From NCBI GenBank assembly GCA_905234735.1, contig CAJOJA010000011.1, forward strand, positions 1 through 64,000: a DNA stretch of 64,000 nt, in the 5' to 3' direction. Source of the DNA: an uncultured Bacteroidaceae bacterium (GTDB lineage: Bacteria; Bacteroidota; Bacteroidia; Bacteroidales; Bacteroidaceae). The notes under the pieces are model-generated. The model ran no database searches, was not told the DNA's origin, and was given only the letters and a program-made list of their open reading frames with translations. The position numbers were made by a program, and so were the translations under genes. Positions within the stretch are counted from its first letter, which is position 1. Every line of letters starts with the position of its first letter. Positions 7,954 through 17,622 of this stretch are shown here, piece after piece.

Positions 7954-9879
7954 TTAATCCTCCTTACTTCTTAAGATGATACGGTCGATACAAAAGTCAT
8001 TGCTGTAACCGTTCTTTCGTTCGGTACTGGATGTCTTGGTGGTCAATTGGATACTCGGATATGTCTTGCGCAGATTCTTGTAGCTGTAGGGGAACTGGAA
8101 GTCCGTGAAGAGCCACAAGGTATCCACCTTTTCACCGCTGTAATCCATCAGTTCGCTGGTGACGGTCGCATCCTTGGTTCCTTTGTTGTCGCAATAGCTC
8201 AGAATACCCTGAATCTTGTGCTTCAAGGGAATTGTGTCGCCATCAACTACAGCCGCGTTACCATTGACACCAAAAGTGTATAGTATGCTATCGGTGCTTA
8301 TCATATAGTAGTTGGGAACCATTACAACACCAATGTCGTACTTGCCGCTCATTACCTCGCTCTCGCTGTTTTCACCATCTGTACCTACGAGACTGAACTC
8401 AATCTTCGGATTACCTGTAGCCGTTGGTGGATAGATGTAATAGAAGTTGTCGTGGCTGACACGTCCGGTAGAGTCCACCCACGCCTTGGCTGTGCTGTTG
8501 CTAAAACCAACATTGTAGGCGGTGCCGACCTTCTCGCTCGTGTTGAACAAACTGCGATAGCCAACCTCTACAATAACGTCGGGCTTGTAGAACTTGTGGG
8601 GGAACTTCCACTCGTCGGTGATGATGCCTATGCCGTTGCTGACTTCTACCTGTACGCCATCAAGAAGAGTGGACTTGTCCCAATTGTCATCCGAACGTAG
8701 CGTATCGCCGAAGGTGTTTAGGAAATATTCTGCACTTGCACCCTTTTCAGCCATGAAGTCCTCCATCTTCCAACGTCCTTTCTGACCGCCGGCATTGGGC
8801 TGAACGTTCAGATTGAAGCAGAGGGGAGAAACGAGGTCCATGTTGAGGTTCTTCTCCAACAGAGAGTCGGCATTCAAGCTGCTCTTGTCTATGGGAATAA
8901 ACTGCAGGCTGCTTGCTTTTGTTCCGCTGGTGTTCACCTGGTCTTTATCGAGATATATGTTAGCATAGTTGTACAAGCCCTTCAACTTGTCGTATGCCTT
9001 CTGCCATGCAGCATCGGTGGGCAGTAACATGATGAATGCAGAGTCTTCACCCTGAATGTTGTCACCGAAACTCTCATCGTAGGTAAGATACTGGTCGGTG
9101 TTTGTGTTCGTGGGGAAACGATGGCTCTGATGCAACATCATGTTGGTCGTGAAGTACACACTGTCCACATAAGTCGGGTTGCCGTTGATGTCGGGCGTTC
9201 CTTCGATACTGCTCGATTCGCTGAAATAGGTAGTATCTTGTGATACCAGGTAGTTGTGGAAACGGGAGAGGCCCTTTCCTGCAGCATTCTCACCGTCCTT
9301 CAGGTACTCGTAAAGGTTGTACTGGAAGGGAAGAACAGTCTTCAGCGTGTGAAGGGTTCCGTTCGTAGCAGCAACGTTCTTTTGATTCAGAGCGATGCTG
9401 TTCATTGTAAACTGATTCTTATCGAATATCAGTTTCTTTCCATTCAGCATGGTCAGCGTATCAACACCTCCACCCGTAGCCACCTGGCGCCACAGAGCAA
9501 TGGAGTTACCCATCAACTGCTGTTGTACGGTGTAGCCGCGTGTTTCTGCCAGCGTAAGCCACTGCTGGTATTCGGCATCTGTGAACGCGTCGTTTTCGGG
9601 TGCCCATAACGTTACGAGCAACGAACCGTCAAGCATGTCCTTGAAGGTATAGTCCTGCTGAGGATGAGTCTCGTCGCGATAGTAGGAAGCCTTCTCTGCA
9701 ATCTCCTTGAAGCGACTCAGGTTGGGATTCTCTGAAATCAAGTCCCATAGAGACTTTGTTGCCGAGGTCGAAGCATCATCTGCTTTATAATGCTCATCCC
9801 ATGTGTCGGAGCAACTGGGTACGGCAAGCATGACCGACCCCAACATTACTGCTCCAATATATTTTCTTATTTTATCCAT
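7954..9879 (-). CDS. Fasciclin (FAS1)-domain surface lipoprotein, 641 aa
   Basis: The chosen start is MDKIRKYIG, since the five upstream codons add nothing to the signal peptide. Lipobox VPSC (Cys23) follows. The N-terminal part (about residues 30-200) has a FAS1-like pattern: SLWDLISENPNLSRFKEIAEKA, then TLWAPENDAFT, then an NGTLHTLKTVLPF segment matching the usual FAS1 end. The C-terminal portion is rich in beta strands and may be a binding module. Role inferred: a cell-surface glycan- or ligand-binding protein working with the adjacent SusC/SusD. Its DNA lies between another FAS1 gene and a SusC gene on the same strand. Specific ligand unknown. Confidence 0.8.
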   Translation of the reverse strand: MDKIRKYIGAVMLGSVMLAVPSCSDTWDEHYKADDASTSATKSLWDLISENPNLSRFKEIAEKASYYRDETHPQQDYTFKDMLDGSLLVTLWAPENDAFTDAEYQQWLTLAETRGYTVQQQLMGNSIALWRQVATGGGVDTLTMLNGKKLIFDKNQFTMNSIALNQKNVAATNGTLHTLKTVLPFQYNLYEYLKDGENAAGKGLSRFHNYLVSQDTTYFSESSSIEGTPDINGNPTYVDSVYFTTNMMLHQSHRFPTNTNTDQYLTYDESFGDNIQGEDSAFIMLLPTDAAWQKAYDKLKGLYNYANIYLDKDQVNTSGTKASSLQFIPIDKSSLNADSLLEKNLNMDLVSPLCFNLNVQPNAGGQKGRWKMEDFMAEKGASAEYFLNTFGDTLRSDDNWDKSTLLDGVQVEVSNGIGIITDEWKFPHKFYKPDVIVEVGYRSLFNTSEKVGTAYNVGFSNSTAKAWVDSTGRVSHDNFYYIYPPTATGNPKIEFSLVGTDGENSESEVMSGKYDIGVVMVPNYYMISTDSILYTFGVNGNAAVVDGDTIPLKHKIQGILSYCDNKGTKDATVTSELMDYSGEKVDTLWLFTDFQFPYSYKNLRKTYPSIQLTTKTSSTERKNGYSNDFCIDRIILRSKED

Positions 9880-9916
9880 AATTTCGATTATCAATTAGCA
9901 ATTGTCAATCTTTTAT

Positions 9917-12106
9917 TTACCATATGTCCTCTGGAGTCATGGGATTGTCATAGACTTCCTTGGCACAAATCTCTAAGTAGTCCATAAAGAACTGCGTGGT
10001 TACGATATCGTCGTCAAGCACATTCTTGAACTTCAGATAATATGTCTTGTTAGGATCCATATCTTCACGTACGATGATACGACGAATGGTTTCGGGCACT
10101 TGGCGTGATGTGCTTCCGCCAGGCCAGCACTGGAAGTATTCTGGGCCTTTCATGAATCCATTGTTACGCATCTTTTTATCGTTCTCGGCGTTCGTGTCAT
10201 CATCGTCGGAGATGTCTTCCACCCAACCGGCAATACTGGGGAATGTTCCGTTTGCCGTTACGCGATTCTTGCCTCCCATACGCAAATCCAAGGGGATGCC
10301 TTGGGCGTGTAGGTTGTCTTTGTCCGTTCCGAAGTATACCTGGCACATGCCACGGACACCCGACTTCACCTGTACGGCATAACGTATCTCATAAGTACCT
10401 TTCAAAGGCACGGGGGGAAGACGGAATATCATGGAGTACTTCTTAATTACGTTCAACTCGTCTCCCTGGAAGTTGGTCCATCCGCTTGAACTCTGCTTAC
10501 CCAAGCCCAGCAGGTAGTAGAACTGAGTGCCTTCTTCGATTTCAAGATCATCGAGATAGGGGTATACAGTACTGGTGGGGATACCTACGGTTTGGTTTCG
10601 GGCGTTGTTCACGCGATTGGCACGAATGTCATTGTTCATGAATTCAGGGAACATTGCCGTCACGTCGAAGCGAATGCGTTCCTTCTGGAAATTCTCACGT
10701 GTCTCACGCGAGTAGGCCAGCGGTTTCTCGATGGGGTAGATATAACCATTGATGACACTGCGAGCTTCGGCTGTCTTGATGACGATACCTTCCTTATCCA
10801 TGTCACAGGCTGTTTCTCCGTATGTGCCGTGGCGACCATTGTCAAGGGTGGGGAATCGGTTAAGATAGATGGCATCGCTGTTATCGATGGAGAATCGTTT
10901 TCCGCTTTGGTATAACTTCAGCAGACGGCGTTCGCCCAACGTCGTATAGTATTCCCAAACGGGAATGGTGAAGTTCGAACTGCTGCTGTAGTTATAGCCT
11001 TTCTCCAGATAGTGGATGACGAGTCGGTTTACAGGCAAGCGCATGGGTAGGATGTGGTAGGTGACAAACTGGTTCAGCACGTTGTTCGTGTTGGTGTAGT
11101 CACCATCATCCACGGCATTCGGATAGAATCCTTGTTCCTTAACCCATTCCTTGACATCCTCGAGAGTTATCTCCTTGGCTGTTTTTCCGTTCCCGATGTT
11201 CTGTTCCCAGAATTCGTCGGTCTCGGCAAACAAGGTATAACCGAACTTACGATGGATGGGCACATAACCGGGACTGCCTTCAGAACTGTGATTGGGGAGG
11301 TCGTTGATTTCGCCGTTCTTATAGGCGCGTTCGTAAACCTCGTCCTTGACTTTGGTCAGTTCGTTGCGCAGCCCACAGGCCAGTACCAGTTTGGCCATCA
11401 CCAAGAAGCCTTCCTCGTTGGTGTCGATGTAGCTTTGAAGAATGTCGGCCAATGTCTCGTTGCTGGGTGCAATGACAGACTGGACCTGATGGATGAAACC
11501 ATTGATGGCCATGATATCGTGGTTCTGCAAGTCTATGAGACTGCCGCCAGTGATATTGTCCTTGTTGTCCTTTACACCATTGATGTACATGCTGTCGGGG
11601 TTTTTGCCGTAGCAGATACTCAATTTCCTGTCGTACATATTGGAGATGCTGAACTCCTCCTTGTCTTCGGGGAAGTTACCCGTCTGATAGAGATTATCAG
11701 CCAGATCCTCACCGTCGATAATGCAATTGAAAACAATCACCTCACGGATGGAGTCTTTGTCGTGGTCGTTCTTGAAGCCGTCCCATGAGGCCTCCGTAAT
11801 GATGCCCTTTGCGCAGAGTGTGTCCAAGTAGTCCTGGATAGCCTTGTTGCTGGGGGCAAATACGGTGTAGTTGCCACGAGCAGAAAGTAGTTGCAATACA
11901 TTGGTCTCTGTGCGATCACTCACGCGTACCTCGGTCAGAAGACGATAGAATTCACTATAGTCTTCATGTGCTTCCAGATAGCTGGCTATGGTATATTCCG
12001 TGAAGGTGTATCGGTTGGACATATCAATGTCCTCCTTGCATCCCTGTAATATACCTACAGCTATGAAGAAGAGTAGGGCGTAAAGAAGAAATTTCATGTT
12101 TTTCAT
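9917..12106 (-). CDS. Fasciclin (FAS1)-domain surface lipoprotein, 729 aa
   Basis: Start taken at the ATG giving MKNMKFLLYALLFF. An earlier ATG at 12118, directly after the susD stop, is also possible. Lipobox LQGC (Cys23). A first FAS1-like domain spans about residues 35-215: TIASYLEAHEDYSEFYRLLTE, then GNYTVFAPSNKAIQDYL, then IMAINGFIHQVQSVI. A second weaker FAS1-like stretch follows, and the C-terminal 250 residues look like a beta-sandwich. Predicted surface lipoprotein of the SusCD locus. It begins right after susD and ends 37 bases before the next FAS1 gene; that gap is AT-rich filler. Confidence 0.8.
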   Translation of the reverse strand: MKNMKFLLYALLFFIAVGILQGCKEDIDMSNRYTFTEYTIASYLEAHEDYSEFYRLLTEVRVSDRTETNVLQLLSARGNYTVFAPSNKAIQDYLDTLCAKGIITEASWDGFKNDHDKDSIREVIVFNCIIDGEDLADNLYQTGNFPEDKEEFSISNMYDRKLSICYGKNPDSMYINGVKDNKDNITGGSLIDLQNHDIMAINGFIHQVQSVIAPSNETLADILQSYIDTNEEGFLVMAKLVLACGLRNELTKVKDEVYERAYKNGEINDLPNHSSEGSPGYVPIHRKFGYTLFAETDEFWEQNIGNGKTAKEITLEDVKEWVKEQGFYPNAVDDGDYTNTNNVLNQFVTYHILPMRLPVNRLVIHYLEKGYNYSSSSNFTIPVWEYYTTLGERRLLKLYQSGKRFSIDNSDAIYLNRFPTLDNGRHGTYGETACDMDKEGIVIKTAEARSVINGYIYPIEKPLAYSRETRENFQKERIRFDVTAMFPEFMNNDIRANRVNNARNQTVGIPTSTVYPYLDDLEIEEGTQFYYLLGLGKQSSSGWTNFQGDELNVIKKYSMIFRLPPVPLKGTYEIRYAVQVKSGVRGMCQVYFGTDKDNLHAQGIPLDLRMGGKNRVTANGTFPSIAGWVEDISDDDDTNAENDKKMRNNGFMKGPEYFQCWPGGSTSRQVPETIRRIIVREDMDPNKTYYLKFKNVLDDDIVTTQFFMDYLEICAKEVYDNPMTPEDIW

Positions 12107-12118
12107 AACGCAAACCAT

Positions 12119-14047
12119 TTATTCTTCATAGGTATGTTTGTTCCATACTGGGTTCTGCTCCAGCTTGCCACCGCTACCCTTGATTTCCTTATAATAAATA
12201 AGGTTATAAAGACCATAGCGGTTCTTGAAACGGTTCTTCAAAGTCGTGTAGCTGGGGTTGTTGGTGTAGTGGTTCTTCAGGAACTTGTCAGCCATCAGAT
12301 CTACCCCCTTCTTACCATTTCCAATAGGATTCTCAGCAGTCCACTCACGCGGGTCTTGCGTCCCGTCCTGACCGCCAGCATGGCGCTCGGCATAGCGAAC
12401 CAAGTCGAACCAACGTTTTCCTTCGCCAAGGAACTCAATCTGACGTTCGTTCAAGACTGCCACCTCATAGCTTTCAGCCTTTGAAATATTTCCCAGCGTG
12501 CTCTCTTTGGCATTGTCGCGATATTCGGTACCGTCTGTGCCCATGACACTTTCACTGGGTTGAGCCGTACTGTTCTTGTCATCATTGCAATACCAACGGC
12601 GATGGATGGCATTGACATAACGCAAGGCTTCCTTGTCGTTCAGTACAGCTAAAGCCTCAGCCTTCTGTAACATAACATCACTCATGCGGTAGACAATCCA
12701 GTTGCAGTAGCTTGACGAACTTGGAGATATGGAAAGATCGCTGCACTGATGAGTTTCAGAGGGAGACAGTGCAATACTTCCCCATTTGAAGCAGTAGAGA
12801 CCAGGAAGCCCAGAGCTGTTGCCTACCATGTTGCTCCATGCTGAGAACCACATGCGGCTGTCGCGGCTCTGCTCTGAACCAGAATAGATAACGCTGAGAG
12901 CTCCGTTGCTGACTGCCAAGTGCGTGTAGGTGCTGTAGCCCCAGAGACCACCGTTTACCACATCATTCTTTCGGCTGTCACTTGTATTGAACTGCAGTTC
13001 GAAGATGCTCTCATCGCTGTTCCCGGCTGTGAAGATACGTCTGAAGGCTGTCAGTTCGGGTATTGCACCATTAGAGAAACTGCGGAAGTCGTTCTTAATC
13101 ATGTCGCAGTTGTTAAGACCATAGTTAAGGGTTTCGTCCATGCCATATCCGATGCCTTGGCCGAGGCGGCTGTTTTCTGTCTGTTCGGCCAGTGCTGCCA
13201 ATGCGTCATCAGCATATTTAATGCAGAGTCGATAGTCTCCTTCAACCGTGTGATGGACAGAGGTGCCTGCTCGTTCGGGGATGTTGGTGATTTCCACTTC
13301 GTCTTCTGTGATGCCACGTCCTTCGTGGAGAGAGGCACGCCAGAGGTACATATCGCTCAGCAGCGCGTATATGGCGGCATTTGTGATAAGTCCCTTGCTG
13401 TCCTTGGTTGAGGAGAAGCGGTTGCGGGCCTGTCCCTTCACACTTTCAACACTTGCAATCAGCGAGTCCAGAACAACCAGTTGGTTCGTTGCCGCAAAAT
13501 GTTCTACTTCTGTGTCCTTGTTGATTACCTTGGTAGTGTAGGGCACGTCCTTGAAGGCACGAATCAGATAGAAGTAGTTCAGTGCGCGCAGGGCAGTAAT
13601 CTCTGCACGAATCTGCAACCATTCGGAAGTGGTGAACTGCTTGTCACGTTCCAATACTTCAGGTCCGTGATACAATACCTTGTTGCAATAGTTAATGGTG
13701 GTGTAGAAACCACTCCAGTCAAAATAGGTGTTTGCAGAGTCGCGCTCGATACGACCTTCACGGATTTCCTTATAAAGTGTGCGTGTAGCCTCATCCTGGT
13801 CACCCGTGTTCAAATCATAACTGTCAGAGCGGAGGTCACCCCAAGTCACCATCTTGCCCAGTGTCGAGCACATTTGTGTGTACGCAGCATAACGGACACC
13901 CTCCAAGTCGGTTTTGTCCTCCCAGAAGTTTTCCTCGACGACCTGAGTCTGCGGATATATCGTCAACCAATCTTGGCATGAGGTCAACATCCATACTGCG
14001 ACGCCCAACAGGAGGGCAGCTTTTGCGGATTTATTATGTGTTTTCAT
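12119..14047 (-). CDS. SusD/RagB-family nutrient-binding lipoprotein
   Basis: Start placed at ATG 14047 (MKTHNKSAK); the longer frame would need a TTG. Lipobox MLTSC (Cys24) and the early DWLTIYPQTQVVEENFW motif are classic for SusD. A TPR-like ALRALNYFYLIRAFKDVPYTT stretch lies near residue 155, and the C-terminal NERQIEFLGEGKRWFDLVRYAE signature is near residue 550. Length 642 aa is normal to slightly long. It pairs with the SusC gene ending 12 bases upstream and should act at the outer-membrane surface in substrate capture. Confidence is high for family, low for substrate. Confidence 0.94.
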   Translation of the reverse strand: MKTHNKSAKAALLLGVAVWMLTSCQDWLTIYPQTQVVEENFWEDKTDLEGVRYAAYTQMCSTLGKMVTWGDLRSDSYDLNTGDQDEATRTLYKEIREGRIERDSANTYFDWSGFYTTINYCNKVLYHGPEVLERDKQFTTSEWLQIRAEITALRALNYFYLIRAFKDVPYTTKVINKDTEVEHFAATNQLVVLDSLIASVESVKGQARNRFSSTKDSKGLITNAAIYALLSDMYLWRASLHEGRGITEDEVEITNIPERAGTSVHHTVEGDYRLCIKYADDALAALAEQTENSRLGQGIGYGMDETLNYGLNNCDMIKNDFRSFSNGAIPELTAFRRIFTAGNSDESIFELQFNTSDSRKNDVVNGGLWGYSTYTHLAVSNGALSVIYSGSEQSRDSRMWFSAWSNMVGNSSGLPGLYCFKWGSIALSPSETHQCSDLSISPSSSSYCNWIVYRMSDVMLQKAEALAVLNDKEALRYVNAIHRRWYCNDDKNSTAQPSESVMGTDGTEYRDNAKESTLGNISKAESYEVAVLNERQIEFLGEGKRWFDLVRYAERHAGGQDGTQDPREWTAENPIGNGKKGVDLMADKFLKNHYTNNPSYTTLKNRFKNRYGLYNLIYYKEIKGSGGKLEQNPVWNKHTYEE

Positions 14048-14059
14048 TGTTGTCAAGAT

Positions 14060-17000
14060 TTAGAAACCGAGGTTAATTGAACATGTGAACGAACGCGATG
14101 GGGGAGTCTTCGACTTGTCGACTGCGATAGCAAAGCCAGAGGGGCTGACTTCGGGGTCAACACCCGTGTACTTCGACCATGTGAACGGGCGGTTGATGGT
14201 AGCACTCAGGTACATGTTGCGAATACCAAACTTCTTCAGCTTCTTGGCGTCGAAGTTGTATTTTACCTGAATGTACTGTAGACGCAGGTAGTCGCCATTC
14301 TCGACATAACGGTCGGATATCAGTGAATTAAAGCTCGGATAACCGTTCGTGCTTGTCAAGGCACGTGGAATCTCTGTGATATCACCGTTCTTGCGCCAGC
14401 GCCATGTCGTAGCATAACTCTGGTTGATGTTCGTGTTCATGGCTTCGTATTCGGCACGAGCATAGTTCAGAATCTGGTTACCCATGCGGAAGTTGAACGA
14501 AGCGTTCAATTCGAAGCGACCATAGTATAGGTTGATACCGAAACCACCATAGAGTTTGGGGTTGGAGTTACCCAGATAAACTACGTCGTAGCGGTCGATA
14601 GAACCGTCATGGTTGATGTCCTCGTAGATGGCGTCGCCACCCATGAACTCCTTACGCGAGCCTTCGCTGTAGCAGTAGTACATGCGCAGGGGTTCTCCCT
14701 TGGCATTGGTCAGCATGTTGCCATTGGCATCGTAGGCGATGGGGCAAGTTGCATTCTCGCCACGACGCGATGCAGCTGCTGCAGTGTTGATGCTGAACTG
14801 ACGTTCCCACTGTCCGTTGGCATTTTGTTTATAGTGGTAACCATCACCGTACGCTGCAGCTTCGTCAGCCGATATGCTGTTGCGGTAGCCACCATTACCA
14901 TCGGGAACACTTTCTGCATAACCATAATTCTTCCAAGAGGTATTGTCATATCCGTTGTGGTCATAGTCGTAACGGTAAACGCCCAATGATTTCAGACCGT
15001 AGATGGAACCCAGTGCATTGTGCACCTGTACGCGGGTCTGGTATGAGAAATTGGTGGGATTCCAGGTTTCGGAGCCGTTCAGGTCTTCCAGAATCAGGGG
15101 ATCCATCTCCTCAACCTCGTTGAAGTTCTGTGATACGTTACCACGCAGTTTCATCGAGAACTTACCCACCTTGGCAAACTTGGAAGTAGAACCGTTCAAT
15201 TCCCAACCCTTGTTGCGCATGGTGCCGCCGTTGATCCAGTTCAGTGAGCTGAAACCATTAGCGCTGGAGATACGCTGGCCGGTCATCAGCAGATCGGTGG
15301 TCTTCTTGTTGTAGATTTCAAACTCGAAGGTCAGCAGGTCGTCGAGCAGGCCCAGGTTGAAACCGAGGTTCCACTGTTGGGTCTTCTCCCAGCGCAAGTC
15401 GGTGAGTGAGAGGTTCAGGGGACGAACTACCGAGTGACCATTGTAGTAACCGGCCGAAGCGTACTTGTTGTACTGGTTGCCACCAGCACCGCCAGGATTA
15501 CCGGTGATACCCCATGTGGGTCGGAAGGCCAACATACTGATGATTTTCTTAGTCTTCTCCATGAACTTCTCGTCGCTGATGTTCCAGCGTGCACCCACAG
15601 AGGGGAATGTGCCGTATTTGTGGCCACGACCGAATGCAGTCTTACCATCAGTACGCAAGCTGGCATCGATGGAGTACTTACTCTTATAGGAGTAGTGAAT
15701 CTGTTCCAGGAAACTGTGACCGCGAGCCTGGTCATTGCTGGCGCTTGCACCGTCCAAGAGAGCTTCTACAGTGGGGTCGCTGATGCCATTAGGGGCATTC
15801 CACAGACCAATGTACTGCTTGGAGCTGGTACTTGTGTACATTTCGAAGCGAGCCATACCAGACAGGCTGTGATCGGTGTTCTTGAAGTACGAGTAGAAGT
15901 GCAGTTCGTGGCGTGTGGTGAACTCCAGTGACTTGTATTCGTCGTTAGTTACCACGTTACGTTCGTTGCTTGTAAGCTTAGCTGCATTGTCACCACCCCA
16001 TACCCAAGGCATGGTCTTCAGTTCGCTGGGGCAGTATTTGTCGTTACTGGTGTTCCAGATGTTGAGCTGAACGTCGCCTTTATAGTTCAACTGGTGGTGT
16101 TCGCTGTCCTTACCCCAGAACTTGTAGGTGATATCGAACTGCGGGGTCAGGTTGTACTGCTTCATCTTCCACCATGCCAGTTCGGCACGGGCAACGGGGT
16201 TGCCGTTTACGAACAGGTCACGCAGTTCGTACGAGGTGTTGCGGCCGTTGTTGTTCATGCGCGTTGTGGCTGTAGTCGAGTAGGTGGCGGCCAGGGGCAG
16301 CATGTTGAAGTAGTTTCCCGTCTGGTTGCCCTGTGCATCGTACTCGTATATGCTCATGTTGGGCATAGCCTTATAGGCGCGATCCAGGATGTCGTTGCCG
16401 TAGTTCTTCTTATTGTCGGTGAACGTCATGTTCATCGTTGCACGGAACTGGATGCGGTCACTGACGTTGTAGTCCAGGGTGGTGGACTCTGTGAACTGGT
16501 TGTACTTCTGCCCAATGATGGAGCCGGTAAGTTTGTTGTAACCGGCACTGATACGGAACGTGGCTTTTTCGCCACCACCTGACAGGTTGATGCTGTAGCG
16601 GTGTTCCTTACCAAATTGCTTAACGGCACCCAGCCAATCCGTGTTGTGCGTGTAGTGGTTGTAGATGTAGGGCATTTCCGTGTTATAGTCCAATTCGGGA
16701 ATGCTTGTTGCCGTCTGGGTGGGGTTGAAGTAGGCTTCCTTCATCATCATGGTGTATCCGTCACCGTTCAGCATCTTGTAGCCGCTGGGCTGCCAGGTGC
16801 CATTGAACTTGTATGAGAAGTTCACCTGCGTCGGACCACGACGACCGCGACGGAGCTTAATCTCGATGACACCGTTCGAACCGCGTACGCCCCACTTGGC
16901 TGCCGAACCGGCATCCTTCAGGACGGTGATGCTTTCGATGTCCTCCGTGTTTACGTTAAGCAGGGTCGAGAACTGCTCCTCGTTGTCCATGTCGGCAAAG

Positions 17001-17620
17001 TCAATGTTTTGTGCGTCTTCGGGCAATTCGAAAATGTGGTCGTTGACGACAATCAGGGGTTGGGCGTTGCCGTTGACGGTGGTAGTACCACGCAGGCGCA
17101 TGGTTGTACCTGAACCCAGGTTACCAGAGTTGGCAACGATGTCAAGACCGGCAATCTGTCCCTGCAGGGCCTGGTCTACAGATTCGAAGGCTAGACCCTC
17201 CAGGTCGTCCATCTTCATGGTGGAGACGGCACCTGCATACTCGCGCTGTGGGATGTCGAGACCCGTGGTGGGTGCTTTCTTCTTACCGACGATCACGGCT
17301 TCTGTCATGACCTTCACGGCTTCGGCCATGTTCACCTTGTAGACAGTCTTGTTTATCTGGAAGGTTTTGTCGGTGTAGCCCATGCCGTGGAAGACGAGTT
17401 TGTTCTTTTGGTTCTTCACAACCATGGTGAAGTTACCGTTGGCATCGGTGATGGCACTGCTGACGATACGGTTGTTGGCATCGACCTCCTTGACTTGGAT
17501 GCCAGGAATACCGCCGAACTCGTCGGATACGGTACCACTAATGCGGTTTATCTGTGCGCTCAATGGCATGGCGAAGAATGCCACGGCCCAGAGCATTATA
17601 ATCTTGATGTACTTATTCAT
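14060..17620 (-). CDS. SusC/RagA-family TonB-dependent outer-membrane transporter
   Basis: 1186-aa transporter. A Sec signal peptide is followed by a carboxypeptidase-like domain (ISGTVSDEFGGIPGIQVKEV, about residues 27-105), then a plug with TMRLRGTTTVNGNAQPLIVV and ITVLKDAGSAAKWGVRGSNG, and a beta-barrel ending RSFTCSINLGF. It is longer than the second SusC of the locus, and sequence similarity between the two looks moderate by eye, so this is not a recent tandem copy. It starts 2 bases after the stop of the 1040-aa FAS1 gene and is followed by its SusD partner. Confidence 0.96.
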   Translation of the reverse strand: MNKYIKIIMLWAVAFFAMPLSAQINRISGTVSDEFGGIPGIQVKEVDANNRIVSSAITDANGNFTMVVKNQKNKLVFHGMGYTDKTFQINKTVYKVNMAEAVKVMTEAVIVGKKKAPTTGLDIPQREYAGAVSTMKMDDLEGLAFESVDQALQGQIAGLDIVANSGNLGSGTTMRLRGTTTVNGNAQPLIVVNDHIFELPEDAQNIDFADMDNEEQFSTLLNVNTEDIESITVLKDAGSAAKWGVRGSNGVIEIKLRRGRRGPTQVNFSYKFNGTWQPSGYKMLNGDGYTMMMKEAYFNPTQTATSIPELDYNTEMPYIYNHYTHNTDWLGAVKQFGKEHRYSINLSGGGEKATFRISAGYNKLTGSIIGQKYNQFTESTTLDYNVSDRIQFRATMNMTFTDNKKNYGNDILDRAYKAMPNMSIYEYDAQGNQTGNYFNMLPLAATYSTTATTRMNNNGRNTSYELRDLFVNGNPVARAELAWWKMKQYNLTPQFDITYKFWGKDSEHHQLNYKGDVQLNIWNTSNDKYCPSELKTMPWVWGGDNAAKLTSNERNVVTNDEYKSLEFTTRHELHFYSYFKNTDHSLSGMARFEMYTSTSSKQYIGLWNAPNGISDPTVEALLDGASASNDQARGHSFLEQIHYSYKSKYSIDASLRTDGKTAFGRGHKYGTFPSVGARWNISDEKFMEKTKKIISMLAFRPTWGITGNPGGAGGNQYNKYASAGYYNGHSVVRPLNLSLTDLRWEKTQQWNLGFNLGLLDDLLTFEFEIYNKKTTDLLMTGQRISSANGFSSLNWINGGTMRNKGWELNGSTSKFAKVGKFSMKLRGNVSQNFNEVEEMDPLILEDLNGSETWNPTNFSYQTRVQVHNALGSIYGLKSLGVYRYDYDHNGYDNTSWKNYGYAESVPDGNGGYRNSISADEAAAYGDGYHYKQNANGQWERQFSINTAAAASRRGENATCPIAYDANGNMLTNAKGEPLRMYYCYSEGSRKEFMGGDAIYEDINHDGSIDRYDVVYLGNSNPKLYGGFGINLYYGRFELNASFNFRMGNQILNYARAEYEAMNTNINQSYATTWRWRKNGDITEIPRALTSTNGYPSFNSLISDRYVENGDYLRLQYIQVKYNFDAKKLKKFGIRNMYLSATINRPFTWSKYTGVDPEVSPSGFAIAVDKSKTPPSRSFTCSINLGF

Positions 17621-17622
17621 GG